Shown here: positions 22,255-30,689 of the stretch, piece after piece
Numbering within the stretch: position 1 is the stretch's first letter
Layout: every line of letters begins with the position of its first letter
Assembly (NCBI GenBank): GCA_030429235.1
Contig: JAUIDB010000028.1
Span: forward strand, 1 to 52,068
DNA length: 52,068 bases
Origin: Thermoanaerobaculia bacterium
GTDB taxonomy: Bacteria > Acidobacteriota > Thermoanaerobaculia > Multivoradales > JAIOJS01
Direction of reading: 5' to 3'
Notes under the pieces: model-generated
The model's database searches: none
Told to the model about the DNA's origin: nothing
The model's input: the letters and a program-made list of their open reading frames with translations, nothing else
Position numbers and translations under genes: made by a program

Positions 22255-24765
22255 ATGGCCGCTACTTCTCGCCCCTGGTGGCGTGACGATTTCCGTCTTG
22301 TTACGCTCCTGACACCACTGGTGTTGCTCGCCCTCGGCCTCTACGGCTGGGAGCAAGCCCGATTCTCGCAGCGCCAGATCGGGTTCGTGATCGCCGACTC
22401 GGACGAGGGGCTGACCGTCTCCGCCGTCCGCCCGGCCGGACCCGCCGCGCGAGCCGGTCTCGAGTCCGGCGACGTGATCCGCTCGGTGCAGGGCATGCCG
22501 GTCGAGTCGATGCTCGACTACGACCCGGCGATCAGGTCTCGCCAACCCGGCAGTCTGACGCTCATCGAGGTCGAACGCGACGGGCGTCGGATCGATGTCG
22601 GGGTGCAGCCGGGCATGCCCTTCCCGCTCTTCTCGTTCTCGGCGACCGCCCTCACGGTCCTCGCCTACCTACTGATCGGACCGCTGGCCCTACGGAAGCG
22701 CCCCGGTTACCTGCGATCGCGGATCCTGTTCCTTCTGAGTATCGCGATCGCTCTCGAGATCGCCCTGCCCGGAGTCCACACCGCGATCGACCTCTGGGCC
22801 GGTTTCGGGGTACTGCTGAGCGGAATCCAACTCGCCCTAGAGTTCCACCTCGCCTCGGTGATCCCCGAACGACAGGGTTGGATCCGGCGACACCCCTGGG
22901 TCATCCCGTCCTACTACCTGGTGGGTCTCGGTTTCGGCCTTGCCATCGCGGGCGGCTTCTTGCTCGACCACTACGGATTCGGAGCCCTGCTCCTCTGGGA
23001 TACCAACGCGCTCTATGGCTTCTTCCTGACCGTGGTCTCCCCCTTGTGGGCGGTCGGGGTGTTGTTCCTGCTCGGACGACAGGCTCTCTTTTATCCCGAG
23101 GCTCAGGGCCGACAGCAAGCGGGGATCGTCGCCCTCGGGGTGCTGCCTTGGGCCCTGGTCCTGCTCGCCAGCGAGTTCGGTTGGCTCTCCTCGTGGGTTG
23201 CCTTCCGCTGGGAACAGCTGGTCTGGAATCTCGCGCTCCTCTGCTATCCGCTGGCGGTTCTCCTGCTGCTCTACCAGGAGGCTACGACCCAGGAGCGCAT
23301 TCTCCTCGACCTCACTCGTCGAGTCCACGACGCCACCTCGCTCGTGGAGGTATCTCGCATCGTCAGCGAAGACCTCGCCGCGGCCTTCCACCCCCAGGCC
23401 ACTCACGTGTTCTATCGCCAACGTCAGGAACGCGATCTGAGGCTGGGGCATTCCAGTGGTCCCCGCCTCCCGGAGGAATCGATCCCCCGGGACAGCTCGT
23501 TGCTCCGGTTGGTCGAGGCCGCGGGTAGAGCCGTTGACTACCCGGACGAGTTGGTCGGACTCGACCCGCCGGACGCCGCCTGGCTCGACCAGCTGGGCGC
23601 CAGTCTGGTAGTTCCGCTGCGCGGTCGTGACAAGACCCTCCTCGGCCTTCTGATCCTCGGCCAGAAGAAGTCCGAAGAACCCTACTCACCGCACGACCGC
23701 AATCTCCTGCGGGCGCTGACCCATCAGATCTCCCTGATCTACGAGAACGCGCGCCTCGAGGAACGGGTCGTCGAAAGCCAACAGATCCAGAACGACTACC
23801 TCGTGGACCACGAAGCGGAGTTGCTCAGAGAGTGTCCCGACTGTGGTCGATGCCACCCCGCCTCGACCGACCGATGCCACGAGGACGGCCACGATCTCCC
23901 CCCGCCCCGCCCGATCGAGTTCCACCTGGAGGGCAGATACCGCTTCGAGCGACGTCTCGGGCGAGGAGGGATGGGAGCTATCTATCGAGCCACCGACGAG
24001 CAACTGGAGCGGGCCGTGGCCATCAAGGTGCTCCTGGGGGACTTCGCTACCAGCGACGCCAGGCGCCGTTTCGAGAACGAAGCTCGCCTGACGGCTCGAT
24101 TGCAACATCCGAACGTCGTAACCCTGCACGATTACGGCATGACCCAAACCGGAGCGGCCTATCTGGTCCTCGAGTACCTCGAGGGTGAGACGCTGGCCGA
24201 TCGCATCGCCCGATCGGGCCCGCTCACTCCCGCCGATCTGCTACCGCTGGTTCGGCAGATTCTGGCCGCGGTCCAGACCGCCCATCAGCAGCAGGTAGTG
24301 CATCGCGATCTGAAGCCGTCGAACATCTTCCTCGCGATCGGCGACGGTGTCCCCATGGTCAAGGTCCTCGATTTCGGAGTCGCCAAGGTACTCGACCAGG
24401 TTCGTTCGGACGCCGACCACACGACGCCAGGCTTGCTGGTCGGCACCTTCCAATACATGGCTCCCGAGCAGCTACGGGGCGAGGAGGCTGACGAACGCAG
24501 TGACCTCTTTGCGGTCGGCGTGCTCCTGGTCGAGGCCCTCGTGGGTAAACCCCCGTTCTCCGGCGAAGCGCCACCCCGCCTCTTGAACTCTATCCAGCAG
24601 GGATTCGACTCCGAACTTCTCCCCGCCGGCAGCGGGCGACTCGCCACCGTCCTGCGACGCGCGCTGGACTACGAACCGGAGCGACGCTACGCTTCGCTGC
24701 GCGAACTGCGCCACGACCTCTTGCCGGCACTCGACGAGCTGGCCAGTTCCACCCCACATCCCTGA
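22255..24765 (+). CDS. Membrane Ser/Thr protein kinase: PDZ-7TM-GAF-zinc knuckle-kinase
   Basis: This 836-residue protein has, in order, an N-terminal membrane anchor and a PDZ domain (about 45-100, VSAVRPAGPAARAGLESGDV). Next is a block of about seven membrane segments (about 125-345), a GAF domain (about 355-510), a Cys/His knuckle CPDCGRCHP...CHEDGH (about 527-546), and a Hanks-type kinase (about 560-825). The kinase has GRGGMG, the VAIK lysine (about 588), HRDLKPSN (about 682-689) and DFG (about 705), so it should be active. A PDZ outside and a kinase inside suggest sensing of envelope peptides or proteins. The SpoIIE phosphatase at 34196 has the same PDZ-7TM-GAF plan. Translation is likely leaderless. 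The gap to the peroxiredoxin is 25 bp, so they may be co-transcribed. Confidence 0.9.
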   Translation: MAATSRPWWRDDFRLVTLLTPLVLLALGLYGWEQARFSQRQIGFVIADSDEGLTVSAVRPAGPAARAGLESGDVIRSVQGMPVESMLDYDPAIRSRQPGSLTLIEVERDGRRIDVGVQPGMPFPLFSFSATALTVLAYLLIGPLALRKRPGYLRSRILFLLSIAIALEIALPGVHTAIDLWAGFGVLLSGIQLALEFHLASVIPERQGWIRRHPWVIPSYYLVGLGFGLAIAGGFLLDHYGFGALLLWDTNALYGFFLTVVSPLWAVGVLFLLGRQALFYPEAQGRQQAGIVALGVLPWALVLLASEFGWLSSWVAFRWEQLVWNLALLCYPLAVLLLLYQEATTQERILLDLTRRVHDATSLVEVSRIVSEDLAAAFHPQATHVFYRQRQERDLRLGHSSGPRLPEESIPRDSSLLRLVEAAGRAVDYPDELVGLDPPDAAWLDQLGASLVVPLRGRDKTLLGLLILGQKKSEEPYSPHDRNLLRALTHQISLIYENARLEERVVESQQIQNDYLVDHEAELLRECPDCGRCHPASTDRCHEDGHDLPPPRPIEFHLEGRYRFERRLGRGGMGAIYRATDEQLERAVAIKVLLGDFATSDARRRFENEARLTARLQHPNVVTLHDYGMTQTGAAYLVLEYLEGETLADRIARSGPLTPADLLPLVRQILAAVQTAHQQQVVHRDLKPSNIFLAIGDGVPMVKVLDFGVAKVLDQVRSDADHTTPGLLVGTFQYMAPEQLRGEEADERSDLFAVGVLLVEALVGKPPFSGEAPPRLLNSIQQGFDSELLPAGSGRLATVLRRALDYEPERRYASLRELRHDLLPALDELASSTPHP

Positions 24766-24790
24766 CTCCACTTTCTTGCGAGGAATCACC

Positions 24791-25264
24791 ATGACCGATT
24801 GGATCGAAGCGGGCCAGGAGGCCCCCGACTTCACGCTGCACGACGATCGCGGCACGGACGTGACACTGTCGAGCCTGCGCGGCCGGGCGGTCGTGCTGTA
24901 CTTCTACCCCAAAGACGATACCCCCGGCTGCACGAAACAGGCCTGTGCCTTCCGAGACCGGCGCCAGGACTTCGATCGACTCGACGCCGTTGTGCTCGGA
25001 GTCAGCCCCGATGGCGTCGACAGCCACGGAGCCTTCCGAGACAAGTACGGACTGAACTTCCACCTGCTGGCCGATGCCGACCACCAGGTCGCCGAGGCCT
25101 ACGGCGCCTGGCGAGAGAAGACCCTCTACGGTCGGAAGTCGATCGGGATCCAGCGGTCCACCTTCGTGATCGATCGCGAGGGCGTCGTCCAGAAGGTCTG
25201 GAAGCGGGTTCGGGTCGACGGCCACGACGCCAAGGTCGTCGAGGCCTTGGAAGCGCTTGGCTGA
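24791..25264 (+). CDS. bcp: Thiol peroxiredoxin, BCP/PrxQ type
   Basis: This 157-residue thioredoxin-fold enzyme reduces hydrogen peroxide and organic peroxides using thiols in the cytoplasm. The start is the ATG at 24791 behind GAGGA; an in-frame upstream start at 24776 has no Shine-Dalgarno of its own. The active site is YPKDDTPGCTKQACAFRD, with the peroxidatic Cys near residue 47 and the resolving Cys five residues later, the pattern of atypical two-Cys PrxQ enzymes. Other family landmarks are VVLGVSPDGVDSHGAF and RSTFVIDREG. The stop overlaps the start of the DUF2156 gene by 8 bp, so the two are translationally coupled. Confidence 0.95.
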   Translation: MTDWIEAGQEAPDFTLHDDRGTDVTLSSLRGRAVVLYFYPKDDTPGCTKQACAFRDRRQDFDRLDAVVLGVSPDGVDSHGAFRDKYGLNFHLLADADHQVAEAYGAWREKTLYGRKSIGIQRSTFVIDREGVVQKVWKRVRVDGHDAKVVEALEALG

Positions 25265-26363
25265 TCAGAGCACCCTCTCGGATGCCGGAGACTCCGATCT
25301 CCGACGAGCCCGACAGCTCGTCCTCGAGTTCGGCCACAACGCCACTGCGTATCAGATCCTCAATCCCGGGCTGAAGCTCTGGTTCAACGTCGAGCCGAGT
25401 GGAGTGGTCGGCTTCGTCGAAACCAAACGGCGAAGAGTCGTGGCCGGCGAACCGATCGGTCCGGCCGGCAGTATCCTCGAACTCGCCGATCGGTTCGAAC
25501 GGCGGGCCAGCCGGGACGGAGTGGCGGTCTGCTACTTCGGCGCCGAGGCGCCCCTCGCCGATGCCGAACCGGTCGATCGCCTCCTGCTCGGCGCTCAACC
25601 CTGCTGGCGACCACGGAGTTGGCAGAGGATCCTCGGAAGCAAGGCCTCCCTCCGGGGTCAGCTCGCTCGCGCCCGCAACAAGGGCGTCCTCATCGAGGAA
25701 TGGGATGTCGATCGGGCCACCGGACACCCCGAGCTGAACCGTTGCCTCGAAGAATGGCTGGCCACTCGGGGGCTTCCCCCGATGCACTTCCTGGTCGAAC
25801 CGGAGACCCTGGAGCGGTTGTTCGATCGGCGGGTCCTGGTCGCCCGGCGCCAAGCCACCGTCGTGGCCTTTCTGGTCGCCTCTCCGATCCAGAACCGAAA
25901 CGGCTGGCTCGTCGAGCAGATCGTGCGTGGCCACGCTGCCCCCAACGGTACGGCCGAACTCCTGCTCGATGCCCTGTTCGATCGACTCGACGCCGAGGAG
26001 AGCCGCTACGTGACGCTCGGACTCTCCCCGCTTTCACACCGGTCGGGCCTGCAAGAACCTCCCGACCGCTGGTGGATCAGGCTCCTGTTGGGGTGGGTGC
26101 GCGCCCACGGGCGGCGCTTCTACGACTTCGATGGGCTCGACTTCTTCAAGGACAAGCTGAAGCCCGACCACTGGGAGCCGATCTACGCCGTGTGTCGCGG
26201 GCGCCGCCTCGGCCTGGGCGATCTCTACGCGATCGGATCGGCCTTCAGCGGCGGTACTCCCTGGAGATTCCTCGCGGCAGGAGTCGGCCGGGCGATTCGC
26301 TCCGAAGCGAGAACACTGATCCGTATCGCGCGGCGACCCGGCCGGAGAGTGCTCCTGTGCTAG
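25257..26363 (+). CDS. DUF2156 protein, MprF C-terminal-like aminoacyltransferase fold
   Basis: This 368-residue protein is related to the soluble domain of lysylphosphatidylglycerol synthase (MprF), a tandem GNAT fold that moves an aminoacyl group from tRNA to lipid. No flippase membrane part is present, so it is a stand-alone DUF2156 protein and its substrate is unknown. Landmarks are EFGHNATAYQILNPGLKLWF, RRRVVAGEPIGP, KASLRGQLARARNKGV, VEQIVRGHAAPNGTAELL, YVTLGLSPLS and FYDFDGLDFFKDKLKPDHWE, the last the most typical of the family. The start is a TTG at 25257 inside the end of the peroxiredoxin gene (8-bp overlap), the only reasonable start before conserved sequence. The stop is one base before the next GTG, so the run of genes is an operon. 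Confidence 0.85.
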   Translation: MADQSTLSDAGDSDLRRARQLVLEFGHNATAYQILNPGLKLWFNVEPSGVVGFVETKRRRVVAGEPIGPAGSILELADRFERRASRDGVAVCYFGAEAPLADAEPVDRLLLGAQPCWRPRSWQRILGSKASLRGQLARARNKGVLIEEWDVDRATGHPELNRCLEEWLATRGLPPMHFLVEPETLERLFDRRVLVARRQATVVAFLVASPIQNRNGWLVEQIVRGHAAPNGTAELLLDALFDRLDAEESRYVTLGLSPLSHRSGLQEPPDRWWIRLLLGWVRAHGRRFYDFDGLDFFKDKLKPDHWEPIYAVCRGRRLGLGDLYAIGSAFSGGTPWRFLAAGVGRAIRSEARTLIRIARRPGRRVLLC

Positions 26364-26364
26364 C

Positions 26365-27684
26365 GTGGACCACGGGACGATGACAGTGCCACCAGACCGC
26401 GACCGGGCTCCGATCCTCGCGGCGAGTCTGCGCGACGATCTCGCCTATCGCGACGAACTCACAGGTTTGTACAACCGCCGCGTCCTGGACCATCTGGAGC
26501 GGCACCACTGGCCGGAACTGACGGCGCAGGGTGCTCCGCTCTCCCTGGTCCTGGTGGATCTCGACCTGTTCAAAGAGGTCAACGATACCTACGGCCATCT
26601 GGCCGGCGACCGCATTCTCCGGGCTACGGCCGATGCCCTTCGCGACAGCTTCCGGCGGCGCGACATCGCGGTCCGATACGGTGGTGACGAGTTCCTGGTC
26701 ATCCTGCCGGGTGCCGGAGAGATCGAGGCGCAGACGCTAGCGGAGCGCGCGAGGGAAGCCCTGTCGTCGCAGCACCACACCGCCGACGAGGCCGGCGGTA
26801 CGACGATCGACATCCCCGTTTCCTTCAGTTTGGGACGCGCCACCCACCCGGCGGACGGCGTCGACCTGTCCGAACTCATGGCGACCGCCGATGAGCGACT
26901 ATACGCCGAAAAGGAGAAGCGCCGGCCCCACCGGACGAAATACGGCAGAGCACTCACGATCGGGTTGTTCGGTCTCTTGCTCCTGATCCTGGGTTCGAGT
27001 TGGTGGTCCCGGTCCGAACCGGCTCCGACTCCGGTGGTGGAGGCGACCGAAGACCCGACCGTCAACGACGGGGCAACCGCTCACCTGGAACGGCAGATCG
27101 CCGCCCTCGAGGAGAGCGTCCGGACGCTGCGGGCCGCCCTGACCGCCGAGAGGGAGTCGCCCGAGGCCAGCGCCGACAGAGCGCGCATCGATGCCCTCGA
27201 AGCCACCATCACACGACTTCGTGAGGACCTGCAACGACGCAACGAGGCGGCGAGCCCGCCGCCGGAACCGACTTCCGTGCCGCTTCCGGAGCCGACGCAG
27301 AGTCCCCCAGCCGAAGCGTCGACGCCGCCAGCCGGCTCGTCCGAGACCCCGGACGAGCCGGGACTCGACTTGCCCGCGGTCCCGATCGAGACTCCCACTC
27401 CGCGCGAGATCGTGCTCGAGCCTCCCCGCCTGCGCGACCTCGCCCCTCCCGACTACCCCCGACGCGCCCTCGAGTTGCGGCGTGAGGCCACCCTCCGATT
27501 CGAGGTCGTCGTCGCTCCCGATGGCTCGGTGCTCTCGGCCCGTGCGCTGGACGAACCGGCGGGTTTCGGCTTCGATCAAGCGGCGCACGAAGCGGCGCTC
27601 GCCGCCCGCTACTCTCCAGGGACTCGCGACGGCGTTGCCACCGAGATGACGGCGCGCCTGTCGATTCAGTTTCGGTTGGACTGA
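26365..27684 (+). CDS. Diguanylate cyclase fused to periplasmic TonB C-terminal domain
   Basis: This 439-residue protein has a cytoplasmic GGDEF domain (about 28-180), one membrane helix (about 195-214, ALTIGLFGLLLLILGSSWW), a periplasmic coiled coil (about 235-295), a Pro-rich linker (297-345), and a TonB C-terminal domain (about 355-438, PPDYPRRALELRREATLRFE and VVAPDGSVLSARALDEP). The cyclase has an intact RYGGDEF and an RRRD inhibitory site five residues before it, so it should make c-di-GMP from GTP with product feedback. TonB C-terminal domains contact receptors or peptidoglycan. The fusion implies a link between c-di-GMP and TonB-type transport, which is inference. The start is the GTG one base after the previous stop; ATG 26380 is an alternative. 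The 3' end overlaps the convergent sulfatase-fold gene by 19 bp. Confidence 0.88.
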   Translation: MDHGTMTVPPDRDRAPILAASLRDDLAYRDELTGLYNRRVLDHLERHHWPELTAQGAPLSLVLVDLDLFKEVNDTYGHLAGDRILRATADALRDSFRRRDIAVRYGGDEFLVILPGAGEIEAQTLAERAREALSSQHHTADEAGGTTIDIPVSFSLGRATHPADGVDLSELMATADERLYAEKEKRRPHRTKYGRALTIGLFGLLLLILGSSWWSRSEPAPTPVVEATEDPTVNDGATAHLERQIAALEESVRTLRAALTAERESPEASADRARIDALEATITRLREDLQRRNEAASPPPEPTSVPLPEPTQSPPAEASTPPAGSSETPDEPGLDLPAVPIETPTPREIVLEPPRLRDLAPPDYPRRALELRREATLRFEVVVAPDGSVLSARALDEPAGFGFDQAAHEAALAARYSPGTRDGVATEMTARLSIQFRLD

Positions 27685-29336
27685 CGCTCTCGACCGACGT
27701 AGCCGAGATTGCGTAGAGACTCCTCGAGTTCGGCGTCCGGCTCCCGCTCCACCTGCCGAGGAATCCCTGCCGCCCAGTCTTCGAGTGCTGCCGTCAGTCC
27801 CTCGAGCACCGTAGGGTGTTCGGCACTGACATCCTTGCCCTCGCCGGCCCCGGCCAGGTCGTACAGTTCGCTCCGGTATCCCCCTTCGGGACGCGGGAAC
27901 TGAATCAGTTTGAATCGAGTGGTCCGGGCGACCCGCTCGCGAGCGCTTTCGGCCGGCCAACGGTCGAGGATCGCCACCAGACTCTCCGTGGCGACCGTCG
28001 CTGGAGCCGGTTGAGGATCAACCAGCCCGGGATCGAGGGTGCGATCGAAGAGTTCGAGTTCGCCGTGCTGGCGACAGAGCGTCGTCGTCTCGGAGTTCAC
28101 GCAGACTCGGCTCCCTAGCCGTCCGGTGATCAAGGGTTCCCGGGCCTCGTTGAGCAGGGCCGAAGCGCTCTCGGCGAAGACGATGCGGCTGGCGTCGGGC
28201 GGCAAGGAAGCGCTCGGCGCGAGCCGCAGCCCGAGGTCCTCGCCGTCGACCGCGGCCGAGTCGGTGGTCAAGCCGACCTGGCCGAGGAGGGTCGGCAGGA
28301 CATCGACCAAACTGACGGCGGTCGGGTCGACGCGGCCCGCCGCGACCCGGGGTCCCTTGAACACCAACGGTACCCTGAGACCGGCATCGTGCCCGTTGTC
28401 TCCATGCTCGAAGAAGAGTCCGGCCTCGCCGAAGTTCTCACCGTGGTCGGCCGTGAAAACGATCAACGTGTCTTCGAGGAGGCCGCGGGTCTCGAGCCCG
28501 GCCAGGAGACGTCCGATCTCGTGATCCGTGTACCGCACCTCGGCCTCGTACAGCTTCCAGCAATCCTCCAAGGCAGCGCTGGCCACGCCTCCGATGTCCG
28601 CGAAGATCTCGCCGCCTCGATGCGTTCGCTCGGCGTACGAGGCGTAAAGCTCCCAGCAACCCTGGGCCTCGAGGTCGTCCTGCCAGGGCGCGGGAGGCCG
28701 GTAGACGAAGTGTGGATCGAAGTAGAAGGTCCAAAGGAACCAAGGCTGGTCGGCCACCGATTCGTCGACCAGCCGGAGGGCGGCGTCGGTCGTCGCCGTG
28801 GCCCAGCCCGTCCCTCTGGGGCCGGAGGGACTCTTCTCGTGGTAGAGATCATCGCCCACCCGGGTCAGAAGATCACGGTAGCTGACGAAGCGCTCGAAGC
28901 CACGATCGAGTCCCTGCTTCGGACCGGCTGAATCGTTGACGCTCACCGCCATCGTCGTCCAGCCTGCGGCCTGCAGCCTCTGCGCTAGCGTCTCGACGTG
29001 TGCGACCAGCGGATCGCCTACCTCTCGCGACCCGTGGTTCTGGGGCCACAAGCCCGTCAGAAGTGAACCGAGGGCCGGCGTGGTCCGAGGCATGGGTGCC
29101 ATCGCATGAGAGAAGGAGGTTCCGGCGGCGGCAAGGCCATCGAGCACGGGAGTCTCAGTTCCACCGGCAAACCCCAGGACGTCGTAGCGCAGGGTGTCCA
29201 CCGACAGAATCAGGATGCCGGTAGGTTCGGCCGTCTCCTCCGAACCCGGCCCGTTGCACCCGAAGCCGACGAGAATCAGCAGTGAGCTGGCGAGAGCGCG
29301 GCGAGTCCAGAGCCACGCGGTTCGCGACCGGTTCAC
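27666..29336 (-). CDS. Sulfatase-fold lipoprotein (alkaline phosphatase superfamily)
   Basis: This 556-residue protein starts at a GTG one base after the ABC ATPase stop, so translation is coupled. The N-terminus looks like a lipoprotein signal (LLILVGFGC). The fold is the sulfatase/phosphatase type: ILILSVDTLRYD supplies the first metal Asp and TADHGENFGE (about 298) the second Asp-His pair. The nucleophile region reads MPRTTPALGSLLTG (about 83-96). The Cys or Ser of the CxPxR motif that becomes formylglycine is replaced by Thr and the Arg by Leu. It is therefore unlikely to be a classical sulfatase; a phospho- or phosphoethanolamine-transferase or phosphatase activity fits better. Its place behind a Wzt-type ATPase suggests surface glycan modification. 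Confidence 0.85.
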   Translation of the reverse strand: MNRSRTAWLWTRRALASSLLILVGFGCNGPGSEETAEPTGILILSVDTLRYDVLGFAGGTETPVLDGLAAAGTSFSHAMAPMPRTTPALGSLLTGLWPQNHGSREVGDPLVAHVETLAQRLQAAGWTTMAVSVNDSAGPKQGLDRGFERFVSYRDLLTRVGDDLYHEKSPSGPRGTGWATATTDAALRLVDESVADQPWFLWTFYFDPHFVYRPPAPWQDDLEAQGCWELYASYAERTHRGGEIFADIGGVASAALEDCWKLYEAEVRYTDHEIGRLLAGLETRGLLEDTLIVFTADHGENFGEAGLFFEHGDNGHDAGLRVPLVFKGPRVAAGRVDPTAVSLVDVLPTLLGQVGLTTDSAAVDGEDLGLRLAPSASLPPDASRIVFAESASALLNEAREPLITGRLGSRVCVNSETTTLCRQHGELELFDRTLDPGLVDPQPAPATVATESLVAILDRWPAESARERVARTTRFKLIQFPRPEGGYRSELYDLAGAGEGKDVSAEHPTVLEGLTAALEDWAAGIPRQVEREPDAELEESLRNLGYVGRERQSNRN

Positions 29337-29337
29337 C

Positions 29338-30564
29338 TCACCCGACCTCGACGTCGGCCCGCACCCAGCGGTGCGAGATCCGGGTGAGTCCGATCTCGTA
29401 CTCGTCGCCGTGCACCACGAAGGCCCGCCGGACGATGCGTAGGTCGTAAGGGTGCAACCCTCGTTCGTCCATCAGGTAGACGAACACCGTGAACTCTCCC
29501 TTCACGATCGGCAGTTCGTGCAACGAGAGTCGAAGCCGGTAGTCGGCCCGGCCCTCGAACGGATCGCCACCCTCCTTCCAGGTAGAGAACGAGGCCACCT
29601 GTACGCTGTCGATCCGGTCGATTCCGACGGCCACGTGAAAGGGAACTCGAGGATCTGCCGTCTGCCAGGTGATTTCGAGCTCGAGCGGATCTCCATAGCG
29701 AAACACCCTTGGATCCTCGGTCGACTCGCCCGGCTTTCCACCGCTGAGCACGACGTCGGTGATCCGCCCGACTCCCGGGCGCTCCACCTCGCCCGGCCCT
29801 TCGTCCTCCGGATCGACTTCGATCGCTTCTCCGCCCTTCTCCAGCAGGAAGTTCTCGTACTCACGGACGACGTCGGCCGCGGGACCGAGGCGCTCGATCC
29901 GTCCCTTGCGCATCCACAGCGCCCGCTGACAGAAGGAACTCACGTAGTACATCGCGTGAGAGCAGAAGAGCAGAGTACCCCCGTGGTTGGTGAACTCGGT
30001 CATGCGGTCCATGCACTTCTTCTGGAAGTAGCCGTCGCCCACCGACAGAGCCTCGTCGATCACCAGAACCTCCGGCTCGACCTGCGTAGCGATGGCAAAA
30101 CCCAGCCGCATCGACATTCCGGTCGAATAGACCTTCACCGGCTGGTCGATGAAGTCGCCGAGTTCACTGAACTCGATGATCTCCGGAATCCGGGCCTCGA
30201 GCTCGGCCTCGTCGAGGCCGAGCATCGCCGCATTCAGCCGAATGTTCTGCCGTCCCGTGAAGTCGGGGTGGAACCCAGAGCCGAGTTCGAGGATCGAAGC
30301 GACCTTGCCACGTACCTCGATCTCCCCCGAGGTCTGCGTAGTGACGCCCGATAAGATCTTGAGAAGAGTGGATTTGCCGGCCCCGTTCTCTCCGACGATA
30401 CCTAGTCCCTCTCCTGCCGCAAGCTCGAAGCTGATGTCCTGAAGAGCGGGAAACTCGTGGTGCCGGCGCTTGCCTCCAAACAGTTCGAGGAAGCGGTCGG
30501 CCGGACGCGAGTAGACCTTGTATATCTTGCTGACCGCATTGGCTTTGACAACCGACTCCGACAT
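29338..30564 (-). CDS. ABC transporter ATPase of polysaccharide export, Wzt type
   Basis: This 408-residue protein has an ATP-binding domain (about 5-245) with Walker A GENGAGKST and Walker B VLVIDEALSVGD. Its signature YSTGMSMRLGFA replaces LSGGQ, as is usual for Wzt/TagH-type exporters. A C-terminal beta-sandwich (about 270-408, FRYGDPLELEITW to the end) is of the Wzt-C type, which binds the non-reducing end of the glycan. It would pair with a Wzm permease to export O-antigen-like polysaccharide across the inner membrane, but no permease gene lies in this window. It is followed at 1 bp by the sulfatase-fold gene, and divergent from the glycosyltransferase-like genes. Confidence 0.92.
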   Translation of the reverse strand: MSESVVKANAVSKIYKVYSRPADRFLELFGGKRRHHEFPALQDISFELAAGEGLGIVGENGAGKSTLLKILSGVTTQTSGEIEVRGKVASILELGSGFHPDFTGRQNIRLNAAMLGLDEAELEARIPEIIEFSELGDFIDQPVKVYSTGMSMRLGFAIATQVEPEVLVIDEALSVGDGYFQKKCMDRMTEFTNHGGTLLFCSHAMYYVSSFCQRALWMRKGRIERLGPAADVVREYENFLLEKGGEAIEVDPEDEGPGEVERPGVGRITDVVLSGGKPGESTEDPRVFRYGDPLELEITWQTADPRVPFHVAVGIDRIDSVQVASFSTWKEGGDPFEGRADYRLRLSLHELPIVKGEFTVFVYLMDERGLHPYDLRIVRRAFVVHGDEYEIGLTRISHRWVRADVEVG

Positions 30565-30689
30565 CGGCCGGAGTATAGCCGGCGGCAGGGCTTCGCGAAG
30601 TGCCCTCTGACGAACCCGAGGGTCGGCTCCCCCGGCTGCTACACTGCCGGCGTTTCGGCATCCTCAACCCGCGGTTCGAACCTCCACTC

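Noticed and set aside
20593-22545. 650-codon open frame on the minus strand over ahcY
   Set aside because: It covers ahcY, its terminator and the start of the kinase gene; antisense composition only.
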